A DNA stretch of 64,000 nucleotides from Paenibacillus graminis. Lineage in GTDB: Bacteria > Bacillota > Bacilli > Paenibacillales > Paenibacillaceae. Position numbers and translations under genes: made by a program. The notes under the pieces were generated by a model, which was not told the DNA's origin, made no database searches, and saw nothing but the letters and a program-made list of their open reading frames with translations. Below, in pieces: positions 9,061 through 17,041 of this stretch. The DNA is taken from positions 4,712,001 to 4,776,000 of the forward strand of contig NZ_CP009287.1 of the NCBI RefSeq assembly GCF_000758705.1. Reading direction: 5' to 3'. Every line of letters starts with the position of its first letter. Within the stretch, counting starts at the first letter, position 1.

Positions 9061-9304
9061 TTATATAAAGATGGGGATCTCGGCGAAAACAAGACTGTTT
9101 GTGCCTTCATGTAGTCTGGATTCCCATCCTTTATGCCAGCCGGAGTCCCGTCATTCGGCAGTAGCTGGTTTTGGTGCGCCGGAATTTCAAACAACTTTAG
9201 GAGTTTTTCGGTGTAGGTAATAAAGCCTCTCCTTGGGGGTAATCTCTCTTTTATTCCCCCTCAAGAGAATCTTTCCACCTAGTTAGTAAAACGGGCAGAC
9301 GTAA

Positions 9305-9348
9305 TAAAAAATGCCTCCCGGCCATATGGCTAAGGAGACATCTTTCTT
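9305..9348 (-). terminator. terminator of the EamA transporter gene
   Basis: On the minus strand TGTCTCC, GCCATATGGC and GGAGGCA form a nested hairpin followed by TTTTTTATT, about 30 bases past the stop codon. Confidence 0.6.
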
Positions 9349-9377
9349 GGTACATCAGTGACCTGGGGTCCGTCCCC

Positions 9378-10367
9378 TCAGGCGCTGCGCTGATTCGTTT
9401 GGGATAAATCCAAGCCAGCCGGCACAGCCTGCCGGCTCTGCTGGTTCGAGATGAAGAACAATGCTGTCCAGATCAGCGCAAACCCGACAATCTGCGGCAG
9501 GGTAACAAGCTGATGATAGACAATCCAGTTGATCAGGATGCCCGTCATTGGAAAGCTGAGCTCGGCCAGCGTTGCGTAAGAGGCTTTGGTGGTGTTGAGG
9601 CCTTTGTAATAGAGCAGCATGCTGAGCAGTCCAGGCAGCAGTGCCTGCAGCAGCAGATTGATCCCAATCGCTGCAGATGCGCCCATGCCGCCAGGGCTCT
9701 GCCAAGGGGCCCCCTCCATGCTCGTAATCACGAACAGCAGTGGCAGCGCCAGGATGAAACGCAGTGAAGTGACCGTCTCATACTTCATGGATCCCAGCAG
9801 GTATCGTCCCATAACCGTAGAACCGCCCCATAATGCGGCTGCTCCCAGCGCCATCAGACTGCTGACGCTGATGAAGCTGTTCACGTGTCCGAAGGGAATC
9901 GTCCAACCGAAGGTCAGCAGGTATGTTCCCGCCAGAGCGACAACAATCAGCGGACCGAAGTTTTTAGGCAAGCGTTCCTTCAAAATGACAGCGGCCAGGC
10001 CAATGGCGAACAGCGGCTGCAGCTTCTGCAGCAGAAGAACTGCATTGAAGTCTCCGCTTGCCAAAGCTTGGGTGAACAGAATCGTAGCCACGGCGGAGCC
10101 GCCCCACGATACAATCAGCAGTGCTGCGGCCTGACGCAGCCGGACGGCCTTCAGTTCGGCACGGTGGCGCCAGAGAACAGGAGCGGCTGCCAGAAAGAGC
10201 ACGACATGCTCCAGCAGCACAATCTGTGATGAGGTCAATGATTTCAGCAGGATAATGCGGAACAGCGGATCGATGCCCCACAGCGCCGCGCCCAGGACGA
10301 CCAGCCAGAATCCGCTGCGCAGCGGCGCTGTGCGGACTCCTGAAGATGAAGCAGTAGCTTGACTCAT
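9378..10367 (-). CDS. EamA/DMT family transporter, probable riboflavin importer
   Basis: The 329-residue protein has two EamA repeats and about ten membrane helices. LWGIDPLFRI lies at the start of repeat one, and LWGGSTVMGRYLL opens repeat two. The superfamily moves small metabolites and the sequence alone does not show the substrate. The long leader, however, carries an FMN riboswitch and an attenuator (10408-10645), and DMT-type riboflavin transporters of the RibN kind are known under FMN riboswitches in Rhizobiales. Riboflavin or FMN-precursor uptake is therefore my inference. AAGGAG lies eight bases before the ATG. It is a single-gene transcript ending in its own terminator. Confidence 0.82.
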   Translation of the reverse strand: MSQATASSSGVRTAPLRSGFWLVVLGAALWGIDPLFRIILLKSLTSSQIVLLEHVVLFLAAAPVLWRHRAELKAVRLRQAAALLIVSWGGSAVATILFTQALASGDFNAVLLLQKLQPLFAIGLAAVILKERLPKNFGPLIVVALAGTYLLTFGWTIPFGHVNSFISVSSLMALGAAALWGGSTVMGRYLLGSMKYETVTSLRFILALPLLFVITSMEGAPWQSPGGMGASAAIGINLLLQALLPGLLSMLLYYKGLNTTKASYATLAELSFPMTGILINWIVYHQLVTLPQIVGFALIWTALFFISNQQSRQAVPAGLDLSQTNQRSA

Positions 10368-10407
10368 AACTCATTCTCCTTGTCGATACAAACCCTCGAT
10401 AAGAGAC

Positions 10408-10450
10408 CAAAACCCCCGAAACGCCTGAAAAGGGCGTACATCGGGGGTTG
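10408..10450 (-). terminator. attenuator terminator of the FMN riboswitch
   Basis: AACCCCCGA (10411-10419) pairs with TCGGGGGTT (10441-10449), with a shorter inner stem GCCT/AGGC. TTTTGG follows on the minus strand. It lies between the aptamer and the EamA start codon, the place expected for an expression platform. Confidence 0.75.
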
Positions 10451-10494
10451 TTTAGGGCAAAGACAACAGAAATAAACCTGATTTCTTTGCTCCT

Positions 10495-10645
10495 TATGAT
10501 CCTCTCCCATCCGGACTTTACCGTCGGCTCTGGAATGGCACCAGATCAGTCCTTTTCTCTGCCTGCAGAGAAAAGAAGTCGCGGGCTTAGTTCGCTTTGA
10601 ACATCACCGCCGGTCAGGAATTTCACCTTACCCCGAGAATCTTGT
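10495..10645 (-). promoter_or_regulatory. FMN riboswitch (RFN element)
   Basis: The minus strand carries the diagnostic RFN blocks in order: TCTCGGGG, AGGTGAAATTCC, GACCGGCGGT, AGCCCGCGAC, a variable hairpin, TCTGGTGCCATTCCAGAGCC, GACGGTAAAGTCCGGATGGG and GAGAGGATC. The last block closes the P1 stem with GATTCTC. FMN binding normally favours the terminator, here at 10408-10450. The downstream gene is an EamA transporter, not the more usual ribU or ribD. Confidence 0.95.
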
Positions 10646-10769
10646 ATTCCGTTATATTTTTCACAATCTCAGAATAACGCCGTTTACGCTTTTCGTCCAG
10701 TCCCTTATGAAAATATTCACAGTTTTTTCATCAGCCATAGCATTTCCAGAGGCCGCCCCCGCTCAAAAA

Positions 10770-10800
10770 TTGGAAGAAGGCATGATAGTTTAGATATAAT
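10770..10800 (+). promoter_or_regulatory. candidate SigA promoter of the PstS-like gene
   Basis: TTGGAA (10770-10775) and a perfect TATAAT (10795-10800) are separated by 19 bases, slightly longer than optimal. It lies 49 bases before the GTG start. Confidence 0.4.
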
Positions 10801-10848
10801 AGAAATGTATGTGTATCCATATTTTTGCTTCAGGAAAGAGAGGCTGCT

Positions 10849-12024
10849 GTGAAAAGATCCTTTGCTCTAAATCTGCTGTATACAGTCCTGATCCTAATTG
10901 CCCTTGCTTTCGCCGGATTTATCGGGTACTTCATCACTGCGCTAACGCTTGGACTGACCTTCTACGCACCGCTTATCGTCGTCGTCACCTGCGGGCTGGC
11001 CGCTTATTTCATCATGACCGTTTTCCAATGGCTCTCCCCCCGGACCCGGAACCTGGGCATTGCCGTCTTTGCCGGGCTTTGCCTGCTGGCAACCGCCGGA
11101 TATGAGCTGAACAAGGCCTATGTCAATAGCATCGCTGTAGTCGATGACCGGGAGGTTGATCTTACTCAGTACAAGCCGTTTGATGCCCTCTCCAAGGCCG
11201 CCGTTCTGCAGCATCCCGCATCCTATCATATCACTGACCAGCTTCCGCGTCTGGATGGAGCAACTGCGCTTTATCCGCTCTATTCCGCTTTTGTACAGGC
11301 GGTGTACCCGGAAGACAATTACGATCCCTATGAAATTAATGATGCGAACATTCTCATATGCTCCTCTACCGCCTTTGCTTATAAACGGCTGATTGCCGGG
11401 GACAGTGATATTATCTTTGCCGCAGCTCCCTCTTCCGCCCAGCAGAAAGAGGCCAAGCGGGCGGGCAAAGAGCTGAAGCTTACGCCCATTGGACGCGAAG
11501 CGTTTGTCTTTTTTGTCAACAAGCGCAACCCGGTGTCTTCCCTGAGTACAGATCAGGTTAAAGACATTTATTCCGGCAAAGTGAAGAACTGGAAACAGGT
11601 TGGCGGCAAAAATGAACGCATCCGGGCCTTTCAGCGGGATCAGGGCAGCGGCAGCCAGACCATGCTCGAGAAAATCATGGCTGGCCGTACGCTGATGACA
11701 CCCCCGCAGGAGGATGTGATGGATTTGATGAGCGGCATCATCAGCCAAACCTCCGACTACCGCAACTTCAAAAATGCGCTGGGCTTCAGCTTTTTGTTCT
11801 ATGCCTCGGAGATGAATGCAAATCATCACATCAAGCTGCTGGCCATCGACGGTGTACAGCCTGACAAAGAGAGCATACGCAGTGGAAAGTATCCGATGAC
11901 CGCCGAATTTTATGCCGTGACCGCAGGGAGTGTTAACCCGAATGTCCAGCCGTTTCTGGACTGGATCCAATCAGACGAAGGGCAGGAACTGGTAGAGAAG
12001 ACGGGCTATACCTCAATAAAGTAG
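10849..12024 (+). CDS. membrane-anchored PstS-like substrate-binding protein
   Basis: This 391-residue protein has three N-terminal membrane helices (residues ~5-90) and then an extracellular type II periplasmic-binding domain. DSDIIFAAAPSS, KRNPVSSLSTDQVKDIYSGK and QRDQGSGSQTM are the ligand-site motifs of phosphate-binding PstS proteins; IYSGKVKNW is nearly universal in that family. Ordinary PstS proteins are lipoproteins beside pstCAB. This one has a multi-helix anchor and no transporter genes nearby, so it may sense or buffer phosphate or a related oxyanion rather than feed a permease. The GTG at 10849 follows GGAAAGAGAGG. An earlier in-frame ATG at 10825 lacks a site. Confidence 0.75.
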   Translation: MKRSFALNLLYTVLILIALAFAGFIGYFITALTLGLTFYAPLIVVVTCGLAAYFIMTVFQWLSPRTRNLGIAVFAGLCLLATAGYELNKAYVNSIAVVDDREVDLTQYKPFDALSKAAVLQHPASYHITDQLPRLDGATALYPLYSAFVQAVYPEDNYDPYEINDANILICSSTAFAYKRLIAGDSDIIFAAAPSSAQQKEAKRAGKELKLTPIGREAFVFFVNKRNPVSSLSTDQVKDIYSGKVKNWKQVGGKNERIRAFQRDQGSGSQTMLEKIMAGRTLMTPPQEDVMDLMSGIISQTSDYRNFKNALGFSFLFYASEMNANHHIKLLAIDGVQPDKESIRSGKYPMTAEFYAVTAGSVNPNVQPFLDWIQSDEGQELVEKTGYTSIK

Positions 12025-12119
12025 CAGGAGAACACTTCCAAACGGGTACTGGCGCAGCAAGGTAGCGAGGTTGAAGTAAAAAGCAGATTGGGTAGCTGGA
12101 GGAGCGGGTGGAGCGGGTG

Positions 12120-12305
12120 GAGTGGCATCAAGTGAAAAAAAGTAAACTAATTTCCCAAATTTAACGATTTTTCAGAATTTAAGTGGAAAAAGTAAATCTA
12201 ATTCGCTTGATAGCAACGAACTACAGGTAAATCATCAAGTTTAAGTATACTTTTCCACCTGTTACTGGCATGAGCCATATTGTAACGAAATTAAGTGCCC
12301 TAATT
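12120..12305. repeat. degenerate AGTGGAAAAAGTA intergenic repeats
   Basis: The gap from 12025 to 12405 has no gene. It holds AGTGAAAAAAAGTAAAC (12131), AAGTGGAAAAAGTAAATC (12181), its near-inverted form GTATACTTTTCCACC (12245) and AATTAAGTGCCCTAATTC (12289). Similar strings occur at 53521-53710. Confidence 0.5.
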
Positions 12306-12376
12306 CCCATTGCTGCGATTAATGATGGTCCAAGTCTTATCACAATTCAAATTCACCGCAGCGGGTACCAATAACT

Positions 12377-12396
12377 GGGGCCGGCTGGCCGGCCCC
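12377..12396 (-). terminator. GC-rich hairpin after the carboxylesterase
   Basis: GGGGCCGG pairs with CCGGCCCC around a short loop, ten bases past the esterase stop codon. No clear T-tract follows, so termination here is uncertain. Confidence 0.35.
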
Positions 12397-12405
12397 TCTA
12401 ACCAG

Positions 12406-13923
12406 TCATCCCCGTGAATCGCTGGCCCCGGCGGAAAAAACCTTAGGCCAGTTGGCCTGCGCAGAAAACAGACGCCGGCGTTTGTCTGCATCCGGGTCCT
12501 GCACTACCCGTGTCTCCCTGTCAAAAATAAGGGTCGCACGCGAGTCCCTTCTGTACTGCGGCCATTCCAGATTGGCAATGGAAGGATTTCCATGATGCGC
12601 GAATGCCGTCCAGGTCTTCTGCATCACCTCGGACAGCCTTTGCATTTCTGGAGTTACCGACAAGCCATATTGCTTCAGCAGATGCAGATTGCCGAACACG
12701 TACAGAATTTCAGCGCCGTGAACCGCCTTCTCCAGCAGCGGATGGCCTTCAACCGTCCAGTCGAAGCGGTACATCCATACAGGTGCTGCCGCAGACTGGC
12801 TCTCTGCGAAGGCAATCGAGCTGCCCCAGAAAAAAAGGTCGGTCAGGAACTCAGCCTGTCCCTCCCAGGACTTCGGGTAACCGTCGGCAAGCTCCGCCAG
12901 ATCGTCAATGCCCATCAGCAGCTCCAGCGATTTCAGTGACTGCCCGAAGCTTTCACCGGGGCGTTCTTCCCGGAAGAACAGGTTCCCTTCATGGAGGTTG
13001 GTGCCAATCAGCAGCGGAATCCCCCGCGCTGCTCCGCCCGCTACAGCTTCAGCAGGATCGGCCGGCAAGGTGGCAGGCTCCACGACCGGCTGAAAAAACA
13101 TGCTGAGCGCTTCACCGGACAGCTTATAGGTCATCCGCGCCGCCGCTTCCATAATCTGCTCCGCCGGAAGGTGGTCCAGGAGCTGGGGATCGCTGCCTGG
13201 GGTAAGCCCCAGCTCAGCGAGCAGCGCAGCGGCGATCTCTTGCGCCTGCTGCGGCGGCAGGCTCTGGGCGGCACCGCTCTCCATGATCGCGCCTGCGAAC
13301 AGGCCGCTTGCAGCAGGCATCGCCAGCAGTGCAGCGATGCTCATACTGCCAGCGGATTCCCCAAAAACGGTAACGCGCTGCGGATCCCCGCCGAAGGCGG
13401 CAATATTGCCCTGTACCCATTCCAAGGCAGCAATCTGGTCCAGGAGGCCAGCATTGGAGGCAAAGTCCCCGCCAAACGGGGACAGATGCAGAAATCCGAA
13501 TGGTCCCAGCCGGTAATTCACTGTAACCAGAACGACGTTGCCGTTACGGGCCATGCGGGCACCGTCGAACATCGGCTGGCTTCCAGCTCCGGTCACAAAG
13601 GTCCCCCCGTGTATCCAGACCATCACCGGCAGGCTCTCCCCGGCTTCAGCAGGCGACCAGACATTCAGGTAGAGACAGTCTTCAGAATATTCCGGAGATA
13701 AACCGCCAAACCGGGTGCTGCTGGTGCTCACAGGCTGATGGCTGACCGGACCGAACGAAAAGGCTTCTCTGACGGAATCCCACGGCTGCGGCGGCTGCGG
13801 TGCACGGAACCGCAGCTTCCCGACCGGCGGAGCGGCAAAAGGAACCCCGCGCCACACCTTCACGCCTTCCTCCTCTGTACCCTGCAGCTTTCCATATGGA
13901 GTGGTAACCAGTGTTGCTGTCAT
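12406..13923 (-). CDS. type B carboxylesterase (PnbA-like)
   Basis: A 505-residue alpha/beta hydrolase of the carboxylesterase/cholinesterase family, close to B. subtilis PnbA in length. It hydrolyses carboxylic esters in the cytoplasm; no signal peptide is visible. The oxyanion-hole WIHGGTFVTG (~residue 103), the nucleophile in FGESAGSMS (~residue 188), an acidic residue in GTNLHEGN (~310) and a His in AVHGAEILYVFG (~400) make up the expected catalytic set. SEDCLYLNVWSP is the family signature. AGAGG precedes the ATG. The AI-2E family gene ends only 19 bases upstream, so they are probably one transcript. Its natural substrate is unknown. Confidence 0.9.
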   Translation of the reverse strand: MTATLVTTPYGKLQGTEEEGVKVWRGVPFAAPPVGKLRFRAPQPPQPWDSVREAFSFGPVSHQPVSTSSTRFGGLSPEYSEDCLYLNVWSPAEAGESLPVMVWIHGGTFVTGAGSQPMFDGARMARNGNVVLVTVNYRLGPFGFLHLSPFGGDFASNAGLLDQIAALEWVQGNIAAFGGDPQRVTVFGESAGSMSIAALLAMPAASGLFAGAIMESGAAQSLPPQQAQEIAAALLAELGLTPGSDPQLLDHLPAEQIMEAAARMTYKLSGEALSMFFQPVVEPATLPADPAEAVAGGAARGIPLLIGTNLHEGNLFFREERPGESFGQSLKSLELLMGIDDLAELADGYPKSWEGQAEFLTDLFFWGSSIAFAESQSAAAPVWMYRFDWTVEGHPLLEKAVHGAEILYVFGNLHLLKQYGLSVTPEMQRLSEVMQKTWTAFAHHGNPSIANLEWPQYRRDSRATLIFDRETRVVQDPDADKRRRLFSAQANWPKVFSAGASDSRG

Positions 13924-13942
13924 ATCTATCTACCTCTTCCCG

Positions 13943-15097
13943 TTATTCCTTGGTTTCTTCAATTTGCTTATAGAGTCCGGAGCGGAATCGGAACCACTGG
14001 AAGACATGGGTAACGACCACTTTTAGCACAGCATAACCCGGTACGGCCAGAATGATTCCGAGCACTCCGAACATTTTACCGGCAAAAATAATGACAAAGA
14101 TAATCGTAATCGGATGAATCTTCAGCGATTTGCCCATGATTTGCGGGGAGATGAACTTGCCTTCGATCAGTTGAACAGCGGTCCACACGAACACCATTTT
14201 CAGCAGCATGAACGGAGAGGTCACTAGCGCAACGATCAGGGCCGGAGTAATCGCAATTGCCGGACCCAGATAAGGCACAACCGCTGTACAGGCAGCGACA
14301 ACCGCCAGCACCAGCGAATATTCGAGTCCGATAATCAAATACCCGATGTAGAGCAAGGCGCCGATACAGCAGCTTACAATAATCTGCCCGCGGATATAGG
14401 AAGCCACCTGGCTGTTCATCTCCGACATGACCATGCGGGTCTGCGGCCGCAGTGCGGTTGGGATGAACCGCATCAAATAGTCCGGCAGCCTTTTGCCGTC
14501 GCGCAGCAGATAGAACAGAATAAAGGGAGTGGTCACCAGTGCCAGCACAATTTCCGTCAGCGCGCCCACGAAATTCCCGACGCCGTTCACGGCATTGTTC
14601 AGGAAAGAGGTACCCCAGCTGGTTACCTTGCTGGTGATGTCTGTGAAATCCGTCCCTACATTCTCCTGAATTTGTCCGAACAGCTTACTGCCGGTCAAGT
14701 CGATAAATTCCTGTTGGATCTGGTCACTATATTTAGGGAAATTATCAATCAGTCCAACCAGCTGGGTGCGGATCATAGGTATTACCGTAAGCAGAATCAG
14801 CGTTATGATACCGGCGATAAGCAGAAAGAGAATGACGATGCCGTAAGGGCGTCTGATCTTGCTCCTTTTCTCCATCCGGTCAACCAGCGGATTCAACAGA
14901 TAGTAGGCAATTCCTGACAGCAGCAGCGGTGCGGCCACGGTATGCAGCAGGACTGAAATCGGTTTGAAGATAAAAGGAATTTTGGCAAACACCAGAATAT
15001 TTACTCCGATCAGCAGCACAATCAGCAGTGTTACCACAAATCTGTTATTAAGAAAAAACTTCTTGAACTTCTCCGGCCATACCTGCAGCCTCTCCAT
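13943..15097 (-). CDS. AI-2E family transporter (UPF0118)
   Basis: The 384-residue membrane protein has helices at ~20-60 in a pair, one at ~75-100, a soluble central segment (FPKYSDQIQQEFIDL) and four to five further helices. FILFYLLRDGKRLP and the C-terminal IMGKSLKIHPITIIFVIIF region (the GxxLxLHP-type signature of the family, seen here as GKSLKIHP) identify it. Members are variously proposed to export autoinducer-2 or to exchange sodium and protons, so the substrate should stay open. The ATG at 15097 follows AAGGGGG; an in-frame ATG 75 bases upstream does not have a site. Confidence 0.85.
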   Translation of the reverse strand: MERLQVWPEKFKKFFLNNRFVVTLLIVLLIGVNILVFAKIPFIFKPISVLLHTVAAPLLLSGIAYYLLNPLVDRMEKRSKIRRPYGIVILFLLIAGIITLILLTVIPMIRTQLVGLIDNFPKYSDQIQQEFIDLTGSKLFGQIQENVGTDFTDITSKVTSWGTSFLNNAVNGVGNFVGALTEIVLALVTTPFILFYLLRDGKRLPDYLMRFIPTALRPQTRMVMSEMNSQVASYIRGQIIVSCCIGALLYIGYLIIGLEYSLVLAVVAACTAVVPYLGPAIAITPALIVALVTSPFMLLKMVFVWTAVQLIEGKFISPQIMGKSLKIHPITIIFVIIFAGKMFGVLGIILAVPGYAVLKVVVTHVFQWFRFRSGLYKQIEETKE

Positions 15098-15256
15098 CAC
15101 TCCCGTCCCCCTTAACACAAAAGCCTTTTTGTATGTGTGATTATTTGCACTTTGTATTAGCATAGTCAACATGGGGGCAGCAAGTCAAATTTACGGCAGG
15201 ACAGTGAAACCTGGAATTCCCTGCTGTCCGGAACCTCCACTTAAGTGCGTGTAAGC

Positions 15257-16066
15257 TTAGTCGAACTTGAGATCTGCAATTTGTCCCGCGTGCTGAAAGC
15301 CGATCGACTGATAGACCTTGTTGGAGTCCGGATTCTTGCCGTCCGCATAGAGTACCGGCGTTAACCCTTCGTCCAGCAGCCTGCCGCACAGGGCAGCAAC
15401 CAATGCGCTGGCATAGCCTTGCTTGCGGTGGCCGGAAGGGGTATATACATCATTTATCCGTGCATGTCTGGCGGAACGGTGGGTGATTTTGGCCATCGAT
15501 ACGGGAGTATGATCTGCCATCCACAAATACAGATTGCCGGACGCGGCATTCTCCTCTGCAATCGTCAAAAAATCCTCAGCCCGAAGCCTTTCGCCAAACG
15601 CATCTTTCATAAAACCGGCCAAAAACCCGGCAATTACCGGGACATGCCTGTCCTCGGCCTGCTCCAGGCCTCCCCTCACCCCAGCGGGCTTCCGCACCTT
15701 CTGGCACTGATAGGCCTCCAGCATCATATGCATATGGTAACGCTTGCCCCTGCCTCCGCAAAAAGCTTCCGCAAACGCCCTCGCCGTCTCCGGCCGTGCG
15801 GAAATCCCCGGAAATTCATAAGTCCGCACCCATTCCGCCAGCTGCTGCAACAGCTCGGTCTGCTGTCCTTCGTGAAGTTCTCCAGACACCCACAGCCAGG
15901 GGTTATGTCCCTGGGATTGCGTAAAGATCAGCTTGCGGTCTGCCGTGGTCAGACGGATCGCTTCGGGATATTCGGTAATCCGGTGGATCAGATTATACCG
16001 CACCTCCTCCTGCATGAACGCCCCGCTTTGCAGCACCCTATCCCCCGTCTCAAAGCTCTCAAACAT
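15257..16066 (-). CDS. GNAT family N-acetyltransferase
   Basis: A 269-residue protein with a C-terminal GNAT fold (~130-269). VSMAKITHRS and ARINDVYTPSGHRKQGYASAL contain beta-strand 4 and the acetyl-CoA pyrophosphate loop RxxGYA. ADGKNPDSNKVYQSIGF is the typical strand-6 region with the Asn and Tyr. The N-terminal half (WLWVSGELHEG) resembles the pseudo-GNAT domain often found in Bacillota members of this size. The acceptor substrate cannot be told. AAGGGGG lies seven bases before the ATG at 16066. The preceding codon GTG is an alternative. It is transcribed alone as far as I can see. Confidence 0.8.
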   Translation of the reverse strand: MFESFETGDRVLQSGAFMQEEVRYNLIHRITEYPEAIRLTTADRKLIFTQSQGHNPWLWVSGELHEGQQTELLQQLAEWVRTYEFPGISARPETARAFAEAFCGGRGKRYHMHMMLEAYQCQKVRKPAGVRGGLEQAEDRHVPVIAGFLAGFMKDAFGERLRAEDFLTIAEENAASGNLYLWMADHTPVSMAKITHRSARHARINDVYTPSGHRKQGYASALVAALCGRLLDEGLTPVLYADGKNPDSNKVYQSIGFQHAGQIADLKFD

Positions 16067-16128
16067 CACAGTTCCCCCTTAATTTTCCTGTTTCTTTTAT
16101 CATAGACCTCCCTTTTGCAAAAATAAAT

Positions 16129-16161
16129 AGCCCGCCGCCAATGGATTTCTGGCAGCAGGCT
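16129..16161 (-). terminator. terminator of the ferredoxin gene
   Basis: AGCCCGCCGCCA (16129-16140) pairs with TGGCAGCAGGCT (16150-16161) with two wobble pairs. TATTTATTTTTGC follows on the minus strand. Confidence 0.6.
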
Positions 16162-16227
16162 GCATAGAACGGCGAATCCCTTACCCTGGACCAGAATCCG
16201 GCCGTTTCCCCCTTATTACTCCTTTTT

Positions 16228-16587
16228 TCATTTCTTCTTTTTACCCTTGGCGCCTTTTTCGGTCTTCGCCTGCAGCCCGCCATCGTAGGTATAGAGGATA
16301 TGATCTTCAAGCTGCTTCCCTTTGAGAAGCTTCCGCACCAGTTTTTTACCTGCCTTGGGCGTCATCTCCCTATACCAGACGCCTTCCGGATAAGCGATAA
16401 CAATACAGGCATCCGAACATCTTCCATTGCACTCGGTCACTGTGGTATGTATTTTGCTACCTGCCCCTTGCTTCTCAATTTCATCCTCAATGGCTTCTGC
16501 AACTTCTTCGCCGGTATTCTTCCTGCAGCTGCTGCCGCCGCAGATCAGCAGATGGTGGAGCGTTCCTTGCAAATTCCAGGTCGTCAT
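16228..16587 (-). CDS. thioredoxin-like [2Fe-2S] ferredoxin
   Basis: The 119-residue protein has the four-cysteine pattern of thioredoxin-like [2Fe-2S] ferredoxins, CGGSSC near residue 16 and CNGRCSDAC near residue 55, followed by a lysine-rich tail ending in KKKK. It should carry one [2Fe-2S] cluster and pass electrons in the cytoplasm, but no partner is encoded beside it. The second in-frame ATG (16587) sits ten bases after AAGGGGG; the first (16596) would be only one base away from it, so I prefer 16587. The gap to the next gene upstream (16588-16808) contains no feature I recognise. Confidence 0.8.
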   Translation of the reverse strand: MTTWNLQGTLHHLLICGGSSCRKNTGEEVAEAIEDEIEKQGAGSKIHTTVTECNGRCSDACIVIAYPEGVWYREMTPKAGKKLVRKLLKGKQLEDHILYTYDGGLQAKTEKGAKGKKKK

Positions 16588-16808
16588 GAATGCCATACCC
16601 CCTTCTGAACACTAATACCCCGCATACGGATCAATCTAAACTCTAGCGATTCCTTGGAGGACCGTCAAGAAGCGTGGTTATCTTTTCCGCCTTGAATCCT
16701 CATCCCGGAATCTTGGTTATCCGCCTCATTGGATGGGGATAATACCGTTAGCCCGCCAGATCTATAAGGGTTTATCTTTGATGAATAGGAAGAAGGAGAA
16801 CAACACCC

Positions 16809-17039
16809 ATGAAAATAAAAATCCTCTTGATTTACGCCGTGCTTGCCATACTGGGCTTGTCCATCGTGATTTCGATAGATTGGTTAACCGGAACCCCGTT
16901 TTCCCGGTCGTTCAGCTTCCTCACCTCAATCTTAGTCACTACAACCTTTCAGGAACTGGTGGTGATCATTGTATTTCTTTTTCTTCCAGTGATCCAAGTA
17001 GCGCTAGAGGCCCGCCAAAAGAAGAAACAACGCCAATAA
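16809..17039 (+). CDS. small two-helix membrane protein, unknown
   Basis: A 76-residue protein with an N-terminal hydrophobic helix (LIYAVLAILGLSIVISI), a short polar loop and a second helix (VVIIVFLFLPVIQVAL), ending in a basic KKKQRQ tail. GAAGGAG precedes the ATG. It converges on the ger operon and stops two bases from the gerB stop codon. I do not recognise a family. A sporulation link is possible from position only. Confidence 0.65.
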   Translation: MKIKILLIYAVLAILGLSIVISIDWLTGTPFSRSFSFLTSILVTTTFQELVVIIVFLFLPVIQVALEARQKKKQRQ

Positions 17040-17041
17040 GG

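Noticed and set aside
9060..9220. Further upstream extension of the UbiB pseudogene
   Set aside because: EGTNSLVFAEI in the right frame resembles the expected region, but conservation is too weak to separate it from unrelated inserted DNA, so I ended the pseudogene at 9060.
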